A DNA stretch of 64,000 nt from Azolla caroliniana. Taxonomy: Eukaryota > Polypodiophyta. The translations under genes were made by a program, and so were the position numbers. Below are positions 1-10,259 of this stretch, piece after piece (positions within the stretch are counted from its first letter, which is position 1; every line of letters begins with the position of its first letter). The notes beneath the pieces were generated by a model. That model ran no database searches. It saw only the letters and a list, made by a program, of their open reading frames with translations, and was not told the DNA's origin. The stretch is taken from positions 22,444,001 to 22,508,000 of the forward strand of contig JBHGNT010000006.1 of assembly GCA_043228905.1 (NCBI GenBank), written 5' to 3'.

Positions 1-2241
1 ATAAATCTTGTGCTATGAGCTCTCTTAAGCATCTAATTGATTTGTTAAAGAAATTTCTCTGTTTCTTGGAATTGTAAGAATTTTCTATTGGAGTATTTAG
101 AACTTACAAATGGCTTTGAAATACGCTGTACAGCTTAGAAATCTTGTTTGGGCTAGCTCCAAAAATGATGTTTATGTGATGCATAACTCATCTGTTCTCC
201 ATTGGTCTCCCATAAACCGGAAGAGAACCGAAGTTTTAAATGCTGCAAGGCCAATTGTCCCATCTCCAGAGGTATGGTTGATTCACAATTGTGCGAAATC
301 CATCCTTACTAGAATTTTTATTTCTTGGAAATTTTCCATTAATCAATGCGTAGTTTTATTCTGCAGGCAGAAAGAAGTGGATGGTCTTCACAACATGCTA
401 TAAGAAACTTGCTAATTAGTAGTATGTGTGTGAAGGGTAATCTTCTAGTTGCTGGTGGATTTCATGGAGAAATGATTTGCAAAGTAAGTTAAAGCAACCA
501 AGCATGATTATGTAGGGCTTTCTTGATCTCCTTCATTTTACTCAATAATTAATATTTCATAGTTTCTGGACCGTCCTGGAGTGTCTTTCTGCACGAAAAT
601 TACCTATGATGAGAATGCCATCACAAATGCTGTTGAAATATATGAAAATTCCAGGTATGATACAAGTAAATATACCTGGTTATTTCCTTGTTATTGAGTT
701 GATGACATATTGATTACAATTTCACATTTTGGAATTACAGTGGTGCCACAAGGGTGATGACATCTAACAATGATTCTATCGTTAGAGTTTTTGAGATTGA
801 TAAGTTTGAAGTACTTCAGAAGTTTTCCTTCCCATGGCCTGTTAATGTACATGCTCCTTTGGCCTTTTTCATTGATATGGTGGTTTTATCGTGTTGTGTT
901 CAATAAGGGTTTTCCAGGTTGTACAGTAATGTTATACTGTTGACTAATATCTCAGCTAAAATAATTGCCTTACATGCTTTTTGACAGCACACATCCATTA
1001 GCCCCGATAAACAAGTTTTTGTGGTTGTGGGCGATAGTGCAGATGGATTTCTTGCAGATTGTCAAACAGGCAAGGTAATGACATCTATGAGAGTTTTGCT
1101 AAGCAATAGTCTTATTTCATATCATATGTCCTCTTTATTAAATATACTTTATGTTTTAGTACGGAAACCGAGCTCATGGTTTTCTCCTAGAATGGATACT
1201 CTAGATAAGATTTTAGGTTGCTGGCACAATAACGCGAATACTGTATGTTGTTCGACATAGGTTCATATCCAATGACTCTGTATCATAGGACTTTATGATT
1301 TTTTGATATGCCCATCTCTAATACCAAGTCAATTTCTTTTATAGCTTATTTGATATCCCTTTTCTATGCTGTTGAAATACCATAGGGTCTGTCAGCTCAG
1401 GCTGACAAGATTGTATTTTGGTTCATGATGCTACTTGGCAATGGTGCTTTAATGCTCCGGTTTGGTGGTTTTCTAATTTGTTATAAACATTTGTTTTTCT
1501 TTTTGCAGTTCTAGTCCATGCTTTGTGTGAATATGTTACAAAATGCCTTGGTTTTCTGTTTTTGAAAAATTTAGCTCTCTGGTTTTTGTTAATGTTTGTG
1601 ACAGCGCAAACTGCTATATAAACTAGTTTATAATGGTTCAGCTCACATTGAGCAGGCTTACACATGCGAATTCTGTTAGCTAATATGTAATGATTTTTTC
1701 AATCAATCATGATTTTGGTCTATATCGATGTAAACTGCAATATGAAAGCTACATTGAACATTTTTTCCTGAAAAATTTTGATATTTCTTGTTATGCAAGA
1801 TATTAGAAACTCTAAGAAGGACATATCTAATGTTTTCTTAAATCTTGTTGGTATGCCAGGTATTACAAACTCTAAAAGGACATTTAGACTACTCTTTTGC
1901 ATCAGCATGGCATCCAAATGGGCATCTTTTCGCAACTGGAAATCAAGATATGTCATGTAGACTCTGGGATGTTCGGAACTTAAGCTCTTCTATTGCTGTT
2001 CTGAAAGGACAAATAGGAGCAATTCGCTCTCTTAGGTTCACAACAGATGGCAGATTCCTTGCAATGGCAGAGCCAGCGGACTTCGTTCATATTTTCGATG
2101 TTTACCAAGATTTCACAAAATCTCAAGAGATAGATATTTTTGGCGAGATAGCAGGCATATCGTTTAGCCCTGACACGGAAGCATTGTTTATTGGTGTAGC
2201 TGATCGGACATACGGAAGCTTGTTGGAATACAATCGATGCC
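1..2241 (+). repeat. Direct segmental duplication, copy 1 (partner 27012-29265)
   Basis: Base 1 of the window corresponds to 27012, and the two tracts run together through exons and introns with scattered substitutions and a few small indels. The offset is 27011 in the first exon. Homology stops at about 2241 (29265), inside the last coding exon just after a codon for Arg. The left limit is beyond the window, so the duplicated segment may contain the whole gene. Intron identity as high as exon identity points to a recent event. Confidence 0.93.
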
Positions 2242-2285
2242 GTGGTGATAAAGTAGAGGTGGAGGCACCAATCAATATTGGTTGA
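134..2285 (+). CDS. WD40 repeat protein, C2A9.03-like, copy 1 (5' part outside window, altered 3' end)
   Basis: This is the 3' part of a gene whose first exons lie left of the window. Exons in register with copy 2 are 134-271, 367-483, 563-654, 741-846, 988-1074 and 1860-2285; every intron keeps GT-AG. The protein is a WD-repeat beta-propeller of the plant family named after yeast C2A9.03; motifs include GHLDYSFASAWHP, CRLWDVRN and AEPADFVHIFDV. The molecular role of the family is not established. Compared with copy 2 the DNA is almost identical, but it carries changes at positions that look conserved (Ser to Cys in ADSQTGK, KRLF to KQVF, a Gln to Leu in the second in-window exon). After residues LLEYNR it departs completely: the usual tail is replaced by CRGDKVEVEAPINIG and a stop. 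The splice sites and frame are intact, so it may still be expressed, but the lost tail suggests a degenerating duplicate. Confidence 0.72.
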
Positions 2286-2539
2286 GAAGATTCTGACCAG
2301 CACCATGTTCTCCATCTTAATATAGTTCGAACGAGTATTTGCATGTAAAAAACCAAACTCTACAGGGGGAGAACAGAGTTGGTGAATATAGCTTGGATTG
2401 TTCCCATCTAAACATGACCACAGCAAAAAAAGAAGAAGTGATTGAGCAAATAGTTCGCAAGTTGGATAATAGAACATAGATGAACTCCGTAACATCTCTT
2501 CATAGAAAGATGGCCAACTACAAGGCACTGCTTTCACAC

Positions 2540-2730
2540 ATTGGAGAATGGATTCATCATCAGGCCCTCTTATATTGACATATATCTATATCCCATGTGT
2601 TACACAGTGTGCGAATGCAGCTGTAGACCTCTTACATCAGTTAGAGATTGAGGTAGGCAAATATGTGCACACCCCACTAGAAGAAAGAATTTACCAATTG
2701 TGTTATCATTGAAGTGGAATTTACCTTTGT
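2540..2730 (+). mobile_element. LINE C-terminal fragment (relic)
   Basis: The stretch aligns by eye with 35575-35760 in the same orientation. In broken frames it reads HQLEIEVGKYVHTPLEERI followed by QLCYH, the end domain of a non-LTR retrotransposon. A stop replaces the codon after the His and the downstream half is missing. It lies soon after the point where WD40 copy 1 departs from copy 2, so the element may mark the far side of the duplication boundary. The 2286-2540 stretch has no recognised content, although parts of it may be the upstream part of the same relic. Confidence 0.6.
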
Positions 2731-3110
2731 ATCGACTATAAATTGAGCAATAAGTAAGAAGCTAAGTAGGCTAGTTTTGATATCCTATGTGCATTTCACA
2801 TAATTGGTGGAGATGACAAGTAAAATTTTAGCCACTAACACCTCGTTCATGGCGTCCCAACTCCCTCTCATCGCTTTGGAAGCTGATACGCCTATGCTTC
2901 TTGAGCCCCGCAACCTCATGCGCGGCGCACCCCACTTCCAAATGGAGTAGCTCTTGTGAGTCCTCTCCAAGGCTATGCTTTAAATCAGCTCTTGAAACTA
3001 ACCCCTGGGGTGTTGATGGAAGAGCCAACTCCCCATGTCCAAGCATTTGCCTCTTCCGCTTCGTAATTATGTACCACTCTCACCACCATCAATCACTCTA
3101 ACCACATTGT
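2731..3110. other. Spacer without recognised content
   Basis: No coding exon, RNA gene or element boundary was recognised here. Short open frames occur on both strands but none resembles a known family. Confidence 0.4.
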
Positions 3111-3905
3111 CTTGTTCGACTCTAGTAGTAGGATATCTTCCATTAGTGCCGCCTTAGTTCACTAGTTAGGCCTCATGACATCCCTCGCTCCCTCCATTCA
3201 AGTCCTTTTTGGCAATCACCAACATCTATAGCACTCTCGCATGTAACCTCGTTGTATTGTCACCTTAGGCAAACTCACTTTCTCACACCACTTTTATGTC
3301 CTGCCCCATCAACTCTTCCCCCTAACCGTAGTTTGTGATTGGTTCCTCAAGTGGCACGCTATAATTGATCTCGTTGCCCACCAAGTTCTTGTCCAACGAG
3401 CTCCCTTGATCCCCCTCCTATACGATAGCCCTCCTATCCCCCACCTCATGTACGTCCAAGTGACCCTCAATCGACGGGAGTGATTGATCTCTATCTACCT
3501 ATAGCTCTCTTATCCCCCACATCAGCCAAGTCTAGGTGGCCCTCAGTCCATAGGATTGATTGATCTTTATCCACCAATTGCTAGCTTGTTTTTTGTAACT
3601 AGCCCCATCCAACTATTATCTAATCGGGGCCGCCAATTCCACGGGGATGTCCTCAACGTCGTTCTAGCTCAACTAGGTGTCCAGCAGGTGTTTATGTCCC
3701 CATACCATCCTCGGGACCAATGGTCTCACCTAATGCCTCAACAAGACCCCCAAGTGGGAGGTTGCTGCACGAATCAACCCTTTTCGAGCACTCTATGGGC
3801 GTGACCTTCGCCTCCCACCAAAATCGTTCATTGACGTCCATTCTAAACTTACAAACGTGCCACCCTAGGCTCATCTTCTGACCCCCGTCCTTTTCCCATG
3901 TTGTA
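3110..3905 (+). mobile_element. Ty3/gypsy polyprotein remnant (protease and integrase pieces)
   Basis: Two recognisable pieces remain in the same orientation. At 3331-3393 the frame reads CDWFLKWHAIIDLVAHQVL, matching the end of a gypsy aspartic protease (D-W then H-A-x-I-D). At 3570-3760 it reads LLSNRGRQFHGDV then GVQQVFMSPYHPRDQ, the integrase core around the second catalytic Asp, here changed to Asn (SNRG instead of SDRG). A following frame gives KWEVAARINPFRALYGRD, typical of the region after the integrase core. Reverse transcriptase is absent between them, and frames shift repeatedly. It is a dead, internally deleted copy with no LTRs seen. Confidence 0.75.
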
Positions 3906-3956
3906 AACCTCCTTGTTTCTCTCAGGGAGGAAATGTGGTGTGCATGTGTTCTTTTG

Positions 3957-4190
3957 TCAACTTTTTATCATGCATTTGAAATCGCAGGCCTTAAATCCGT
4001 GGCTCATCAACTTGTAAACTTGCTAATAGAGACTTTGCATATAAAATGAATAGGTAAAAGGCAAGTGGGCATCCTTGCCTTACTAAATGTGTTATTTCAT
4101 ATGCACATTTAGGACTTCTAGAAAACCATTCAATTCTTCACCATGTTTATCTACCACTTCCTCGTTCATGGAGCCTTTGTAAACACTTGG
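3957..4190 (-). mobile_element. LINE reverse transcriptase fragment (inverted copy of 18581-18808)
   Basis: The reverse complement is close to 18581-18808 along its full length. It encodes part of a non-LTR reverse transcriptase: a stretch like VRQGCPLAPYLFILYAESL lies in the partner copy. The match ends abruptly on both sides: at 3957 next to the gypsy remnant and near 4190 before the solo LTR. It is a fragment, not an intact element. Confidence 0.75.
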
Positions 4191-4229
4191 GAATGTTAAT
4201 CCTGATCTAGAAACCTAAGTATCTAGTTG

Positions 4230-4677
4230 CAACATGTAAATGTTAACGTGCAGAAGCGTTAGACAAAACCAGCTCAGCCGGATAGCAATAGAAAATAAGA
4301 TGAAGGTTTAATGGAGAAGCTTAATACACAGAGAGTATATGCGGGAGAGACAGAGAGAGCAAAACGTAAATGTAGATTCAGAATAATAGAAACACTATGT
4401 ACTCTGTACATACAACATGCTAAACAACACTATTTATACAAGTCCTGAAAAGGACTTACAGAAGTACTATGTACTTCAATGCTCATACGAGCAACTGTCA
4501 CTAACTACGAGACAATGATTACCTAGTAGTCTAGGCTACTACTAGGCTTCCGGTTCGCACTCGAATCTGGTTCTTTGATCCGTCTCCCCGATCCGACCGG
4601 TTGTTTCCAGATACCGATCTGGCTCATCCTTTCGGATGCCGATTCGGATCCGGTTGAGCTTGCTACTCAACACAACA
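4230..4677 (-). mobile_element. Solo LTR with 5-bp target duplication
   Basis: On the minus strand an LTR-like sequence begins TGTTGAGTAGC at 4672 and ends TTTACA at 4235 (438 bp, TG...CA). It is flanked by the direct repeat CAACA at 4230-4234 and 4673-4677. No coding sequence or second LTR is attached. A solo LTR normally results from recombination between the two LTRs of one element. The TGTTGAG start is common in plant copia LTRs. Confidence 0.72.
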
Positions 4678-4822
4678 TTTTCTTGCAACCAACAAAATGA
4701 AGGGTTTAGGCACCACTATTGTTTCTTAGTGGTTAGATACATAGGGGTGCATGTATTCACACTTACACTCACAATCGTACTCGTATACATTACACACACA
4801 TACAATAAAACCATAATCTTTC

Positions 4823-5238
4823 TGTTGAGATATAAAGCTCAACTAGATTTAGTTAGTTAGTCAACACATGTAACTTAGTAGTTACCTAGATAGAATTTAG
4901 TTAGTGTGTTTACCGTAAAGCCTAAAATAGGATTTTGTATTTGAATGGGATACATTGTAGATCCTCCACTCCCATGTTCCTTTAATATAGTACCTACACC
5001 TTTGTACCTATATTCTACTCACACATGTGCACCTTTGCACATGAGATGTATATATACCTCATTGTGGGTATTTTTGTATTTGATGATGGTTATTAATATA
5101 GAGGAAAGATCTTTAGCTACACTCTTGTTAATCATCCCCCACTTACACATACCCACACATATCACATAACCTTCCACTGCTTAACTACTCACATAATTAG
5201 TCACTAATTAACCCTAGTTAATTACCGAATTATCAACA
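4823..5238 (+). repeat. 5' LTR of the short copia element
   Basis: The 416-bp repeat begins TGTTGAGATA and ends TATCAACA. It is matched by 6973-7420 with scattered differences. It directly abuts the primer binding site. Confidence 0.87.
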
Positions 5239-5250
5239 TGGTATCAGAGC
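5239..5250 (+). other. Primer binding site (initiator Met tRNA type)
   Basis: TGGTATCAGAGC follows the LTR end with no gap. This is the standard copia minus-strand primer site. Confidence 0.88.
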
Positions 5251-5425
5251 ATGTGGTTTAACACATCCACTAAGCCCACCCGACTCTTCGTGATTATATG
5301 CTCGAGACACCGACGACAAATCCGGTTATCGGCTACCGTAGTGTCGTTACGTAGCACGTGTACGTGATCAGAGGAAGAAAAGCCAAGAAGGAAGACACTA
5401 CATCAACATCAACATCAACATCAAC

Positions 5426-6470
5426 ATGACAAAGACGAGATGGTTCAAGTATGCTTGGGTAGCCTCACACAACGATTCAACTTGTTGGGGACAACAATCT
5501 TGGCAAGGGAAAACCCTCCTTCGTTCTTCGACCTTCAATCAATGCTATTGGTTGAAGAGAACCACGTCTGAACCAAGAGCAAGATATCGGAAGGACAAAT
5601 GTTCTCGAATTCGAATGGTGGCTGAGGATAAGGTTGAGGTGGTAGAAGAGGTCAATTCAACCTATCTCACGAAGGGAACTCAAACCCTCGACAAGAAGAA
5701 CAAAGCCATCGAGAAATGTTGGGAAGAAGGGGGAGCTTCTATGCCTAACAAGGTCAGCAAATGAGGCCCGCTACTTGCAACTATTGCGGCAAAATAGGCC
5801 ACCGCGAAGAGGAGTGTCGGAAGAAGAGAAGCGAGTCAAATTCGACAAGCCGACAAGCCACAACTACACCACCAGCTCCAAATACAACGACTACGGGGGA
5901 CTATTCGTAATGAGACATAGAGTGAACTCTATAACGACCTCCGAGTCCACAACATCTCCAACTCAGAAAACATGTCATTCGTCCACTCCAACGCGTCACA
6001 TCATATGACGTCACACCAAGACTCGAATGCCGGATCGACCCTGCTTCATAGAGATGGGAGACGACACCACACATCCCATTCGGGAAAGAAGGCAAACAAA
6101 CTTGCATCAAGAATGTCTTGCATGTGCCCACGATAACAAAGAATTTGGTCTCAGTCGGCCAAATCATGGAGCAAGGCATGCAAATTTGTTTCAACAACGA
6201 AGGATGCTTTATCGAGAAAGATGGCCGACTCATAGCTAAGGGACGGAGAGACGGTCGAATGCTCATTCTCAATTCGAATGAGGTGAAATTGGCCATGTAT
6301 GCCAAAGGTCTCAAAACCAAGATGAACATCAAGTTGTGGCACAAGAGCATCGGCCACATCAACCTCCAACGACTTCGAGCAATGCAAACAAAGGGAGTTG
6401 TCATCAGACTTCCGACATTCGAGTCGAAACGAGTATGCAAAGTGTGTCAACTCGGCAAACAACGTTGATC
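5426..6470 (+). pseudogene. Copia gag-pol fragments (zinc knuckle, pre-integrase)
   Basis: The reading frame is broken. Around 5764-5832 it encodes CNYCGKIGHREEEC, a CX2CX4HX4C nucleocapsid zinc knuckle. At 6118-6468 it encodes the end of the protease region and a GAG-pre-integrase domain (LVSVGQIMEQG, LWHKSIGHINLQRL, CKVCQLGKQ). After that the sequence jumps to traces of RT, so the integrase core has been deleted. No functional protein can come from this copy. Confidence 0.78.
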
Positions 6471-6972
6471 ACATTGGTAAGTGAAAAACCTCGACGCTCA
6501 TCGCCAAATGAGGACGAAATAGACCGCCAAATGAGAGTCATTTTCATTTCCAAAGATGAAGAGGGTATATATTTCAATTATAAAGAATTGTTATTTTGAA
6601 AAACCCTCAGTTTCCTTTTGGAGCCCGCATTTGTTTTATGAATTGCAATGGGTTCCTTCATGTTTATACACTTGTCTCTAGCAAGAGTCCCTATTTTGAA
6701 GCAAACAAGAGAAGAACCCCGTCGATCGGCTCGGCTACAACAAGTACATGGCCCATCATTATGCCTTCACGATCAAGGTAACGACTGAACAAGAGCCCGA
6801 GAGCTCGTGACCCGCGATGGGTGGAAGCAGTCGGCCTTCACCCATTTCACACTACAAGCCTTCGTCACCGGATTGGGGGGGAGAAACCGAGATGGGAAAG
6901 CCAAAGGTCAGACGAAAGTCGACGAAAGCCAAAGCGGATGTAAGACACCTCATACTTGAGCTTGAGGGGGCA

Positions 6973-7420
6973 TCTTGAGATATCAAGCTCAACTAGATTT
7001 AGTTAGTTAGTCAACACACATAACTTCGTAGTTGCCTAGATAGAATCTAGTTATTGTGTTGACCTTAAAACATTACATAGGATTTTGTACTTGAATGGGA
7101 TACATTGTAGATCCTCCACTCCCATGTTCATTTAATATAGGACTTACACCTTTGTATCTATATTCTACTCACACATGTGCACCTTTGCACGTGAGATGTA
7201 TATATACCTCATTGTGGGTATTTTTGTATTTCATGATGCTTATTAATATAGAGGAAAGGTCATAGCTACACTATTGTTAATACACCCCCATTTACATTAT
7301 TGTTCATAAGTGTATCTTCCTCTCACACAGATATCCACACATATCACATAACCTTCTACTGCTTAACTACTCACATAATTAGTCACTAATTAACCCTAGT
7401 TAATTACCTAATTATTAACA
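6973..7420 (+). repeat. 3' LTR of the short copia element
   Basis: The 448-bp copy of 4823-5238 ends ATTATTAACA and is followed by the target duplication CTTTC. It differs from the 5' LTR by point changes and an extra stretch near 7300. Confidence 0.87.
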
Positions 7421-7470
7421 CTTTCACCCTCACTCATCATACTTATAAATCTTCATACATCTCGTACGGT

Positions 7471-7762
7471 AACAACGAGATCAGGAAGAACAGATTGACT
7501 AGAGAAGCAAAGGCAACTATAGCAGCAAACAAGATCAAGATTCAAGTGTAGAGAGAGAGAGAGAGAGATGGGCACAAACTATGTAACTGTATTATTATCA
7601 AGAAGTTCCAATGGCAACATCTCTCCAACTAGGTTACAAAGTTCAGTTTAAATACACACTAAACTAGGTCAATTGCCCTTTCCAATATTTACAAATATGG
7701 CCTAGACCTAGTTTGTCTAATGGGATAGTGTAAATGCGTCTGTTATGTACCCGTATGTGACA
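7471..7762 (-). repeat. 3' LTR of the split copia element
   Basis: On the minus strand it starts TGTCACATACGGG at 7762, directly after a purine tract. It is homologous to parts of 17536-18534, including the shared AGGAAGAACAGATTGACTAG at its far side and a GA-rich stretch near 7550. The inner limit near 7471 is uncertain because the homology fades before the neighbouring element. Confidence 0.7.
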
Positions 7763-7990
7763 CTCCCCCGTAATGGGCGTATACAACAAAAATCTGTAAT
7801 TAAAAGAACAAACAAAAAGAAACTACAAATTTTAAAAGGTTGTTGAACAAGTTGGCTTTTGTCTGAAATGGCAATGTCTGAGAACAAGGGCCGGATTGGC
7901 CAAAGCAAGAAGCGTTGAAGTCGAATCTCAGGATGTCAATGTTGATTGCCCGAAACTTTCCTTATTGTCCGCCTTAATCAAACTGATTTT

Positions 7991-8272
7991 TTATGACGCC
8001 CATCTAGTGCCGAAGAGTCCGGAATTGGTCTGGTAGAAGAACCTTGTCATCCCACCTGCTACATTGTCGGTCGTCAGTATTTTCTCAAGTCCAAGCTTCT
8101 TAGAAATGACACAGTCCCAAACAAAGTGATATCGAACATATATGTGCTTTGAGGCATCGTGGTGAACAAGATTTCTTGACAATACGACGTCGCCTTGACT
8201 GTCGTTATAGACAATTGGAGGCGACTTCGAATCGACTTGTCGAAACGTGCACGCCAACCGTCTGAGCCACAA
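7991..8272 (-). pseudogene. Copia RNase H fragment
   Basis: The frame encodes LWLRRLACTFRQVDSK, then YNDSQGDVVLSRN and KHIYVRYHF, the C-terminal half of copia RNase H with the Asp of the NDSQ box (usually CDNQS). It belongs to the split minus-strand copia element and lies close to its 3' LTR as expected. The upstream half towards 8760 is present only as frame-shifted traces. Confidence 0.72.
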
Positions 8273-9460
8273 AGCTTCCTTTGCTACGTTGGATGCAGCT
8301 ACATATTCAACTTTAGTGGTTGAAGTGATCGTGCACCCTTGGAGTTTCGACTTCCATGAGATTGCTCCATTGCCAAATTTAAACCAGTATCTGATTGTTG
8401 ATTTCTGATTGTCGAAGCAGCAAGTGAAGTTTCATTAGGTGTATCCGACTACACCTGAAGTCTTGTTTAGGCCGAGTAGGATGCGATGGATCTAAACACA
8501 TACTTTACCGTGTTCCAATGCAACTAGTGGAGATTATGCATAAATCTCTTGACGACTCCTACGACATGAGCTAAGTTCGGCCATGGTGTGACCATCGAAC
8601 ACATCAAGGAGCCGACAACCAGTGTATAAGGTACCAGCTTCATAGTTTCCCCCTCTGGATCGGATGTCAGCCAGTCTCTCTAAGAAATCCGAAGGCTAAT
8701 CGAGAGAGGGGTCTATAGACCCACTTGCACGGAAGAACACATCGATTTTTTGGTAATTCGACCAAATCCTAAGTCTTCTTTTGCTGGATGGAGTTCATTT
8801 CAAACTCCATCGGTAGATGCCATGTGCTCGGCAATGTCTATAAAGAAGATTCCTGGAGAATATCTCTCTAAGGGCTACCATAGTTTTTCTAATTTTCTTG
8901 TTATGACCGGGCGTGCCAGATCAGGTATCTCAGTGAGATGGTCTAGAGCTGAAACTTTCGGTTGGAGCCGATTCAGTGTAGAGGATTTGTTTATCCATGA
9001 AGGTGACCTCGTGTTGTCGGTTGGGATGTTATGAAGGGTCTAGACTTCCGAGAAAGTTACCCTTCATACTTCAATAGGCCTTTTTTCCGTCTTGTGCATG
9101 ACCGACTCATTGAAGACAACATCCAAACTTCGGATGATCTACATGTTCTCTGGGTCCTAAAGTCAATATCTAATTTCGCTATCTGCTCCATAGCCAAGGA
9201 AAATCATTTCCTGGACCTTGGTTTTAGTTTTCGGCGTCGTGTTTCGGTACGAGGGCGTATGTGTCACATTTGAAAATCTTCAACTTGTAGTAATTTGAAT
9301 TCCTACTGGTCCATAGTTCTAGAGGTATTTGGAGTCCTAGAGCCCTATTGAGCGACATATTGATTATGTGTACTATTGTAAGTAGAGCCTCTGTCCGGAA
9401 GCCATCCAAGAGTCCATAGTGTTAGAGCATAGCGACGATTCATTCCGTTCTACTCCGAAC

Positions 9461-9908
9461 TGTCAGCAATAGTACTAAAACAGAGAGAGAATTACTACTA
9501 GAGAAGGGAAGTACTATTAGTACTAAGAGGACGGGACTGTGTAAGACTCCCAAGAGAGAGGAAAGAGAAGAGAAGAGAGAGAAAGAGAGAAAGTGAGGAC
9601 GAGAGAGAGAGATGAGGATAACATATGATATATTATAGAAAGAGTAAGTACAAGATGGTTATGAGGCTTAAGACTGGCATTGAACCAATTTGGTTCAACA
9701 TAATGCCTAGTGCCTTCTTTTATAGTGTTCTCAGGAATAATCCTGAAGCTTCTAGAATATTCCAGAGAAATCTGGAATATACATTAATTTCCTATAATAA
9801 AACTTAAATGAAAATAATATCTTACGTATTACAATAGATGGTATAATGGTCAAGAGCTCGACCCATATAACATAAGGTCATGGGTTTGAGTCTTGCCATA
9901 TCATGACA
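9461..9908 (-). repeat. 3' LTR of the gypsy element
   Basis: This 448-bp terminal repeat matches 14623-15050. It contains GA-rich runs near 9550-9610 that are shorter in the other copy. Its terminal 70 bp (9834-9903) form the tRNA-like module listed separately. Confidence 0.88.
9834..9903 (+). other. tRNA-like module at the LTR end
   Basis: The plus strand shows an A-box-like stretch (TATAATGGTCAAGAGCTC) followed about 30 bases later by a B-box-like GGGTTTGAGTCTTGCC. The other LTR copy (14977-15045) has GGGTTCAAGTCTTGCC, closer to a canonical B box. The outer bases ATGGTA and TGCCAT can pair in acceptor-stem fashion with one wobble. It is not a functional tRNA: no clear anticodon stem or complete acceptor stem is seen. 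Confidence 0.4.
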
Positions 9909-9944
9909 CTATCTCCCCCTTAAGACGAAGAGTGGAACGAGTCG

Positions 9945-10116
9945 GGATTGATTGCGGACCGGGTTTGTTCGGATACTTTCGGTGGAACTCAGCAAGAAGA
10001 TCCAGAGCATTAGCGATATGCTTGACGGGTTCCCAAGTACATTCGCTCGGACTATAGACGAGCCTATCGACCAAATAATAAAGTTTGGAATCGAGGACGG
10101 CAGCAACTTCATACTT
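9945..10116 (-). pseudogene. Chromodomain of the gypsy polyprotein
   Basis: The translated segment reads KYEVAAVLDSKLYYLVDRL, then YSPSECTWEPVKHI and LLAEFHRKYPNKPGP. This is a chromodomain with its aromatic positions and the E-x-T-W-E-P signature, placed at the end of integrase. In plant chromoviruses such domains guide integration to marked chromatin. The integrase frame upstream is shifted, so it is no longer in frame with it. Confidence 0.83.
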
Positions 10117-10259
10117 CGGGCCGACTTCCAACTCAAGTAGGGGCGGCGATGGTGTAACACGATCGGGAATAGTGTTTGCTTTATAAGGTTCACGAAGAGA
10201 GCGGATGTATCTGAAGATGCGGAGGGAGATCAAGGCGGAACGTGACATCATTAAACTTA

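Larger units (their letters stand above)
4818..7425 (+). mobile_element. Short, internally deleted Ty1/copia element with intact target duplication
   Basis: The element is bounded by LTRs at 4823-5238 and 6973-7420 and by the target duplication CTTTC (4818-4822 and 7421-7425). A primer binding site TGGTATCAGAGC starts directly after the 5' LTR at 5239, complementary to initiator Met tRNA. A purine tract (TTGAGGGGGCA) precedes the 3' LTR. The inside is only about 1.7 kb: gag pieces, a zinc knuckle, a pre-integrase domain and a trace of the start of reverse transcriptase (YMAHHYAF near 6745). The integrase core, most of RT and RNase H are gone, so it is non-autonomous. The 3' LTR has about 30 extra bases around 7300 relative to the 5' LTR and starts TCTTGAG rather than TGTTGAG. 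Confidence 0.88.

Noticed and set aside
1423-1665. Minus-strand 80-codon frame repeated at 28448-28690
   Set aside because: Its conservation between the two places is explained by the segmental duplication; it lies in an intron of the WD40 gene.
9625-9807. A 60-codon plus-strand frame repeated at 14767-14949
   Set aside because: It lies within both LTRs of the gypsy element, so its repetition reflects the LTR pair. It resembles no protein.
9834-9903. A real tRNA gene
   Set aside because: B-box-like and A-box-like words are present but the anticodon arm and a full acceptor stem are missing.
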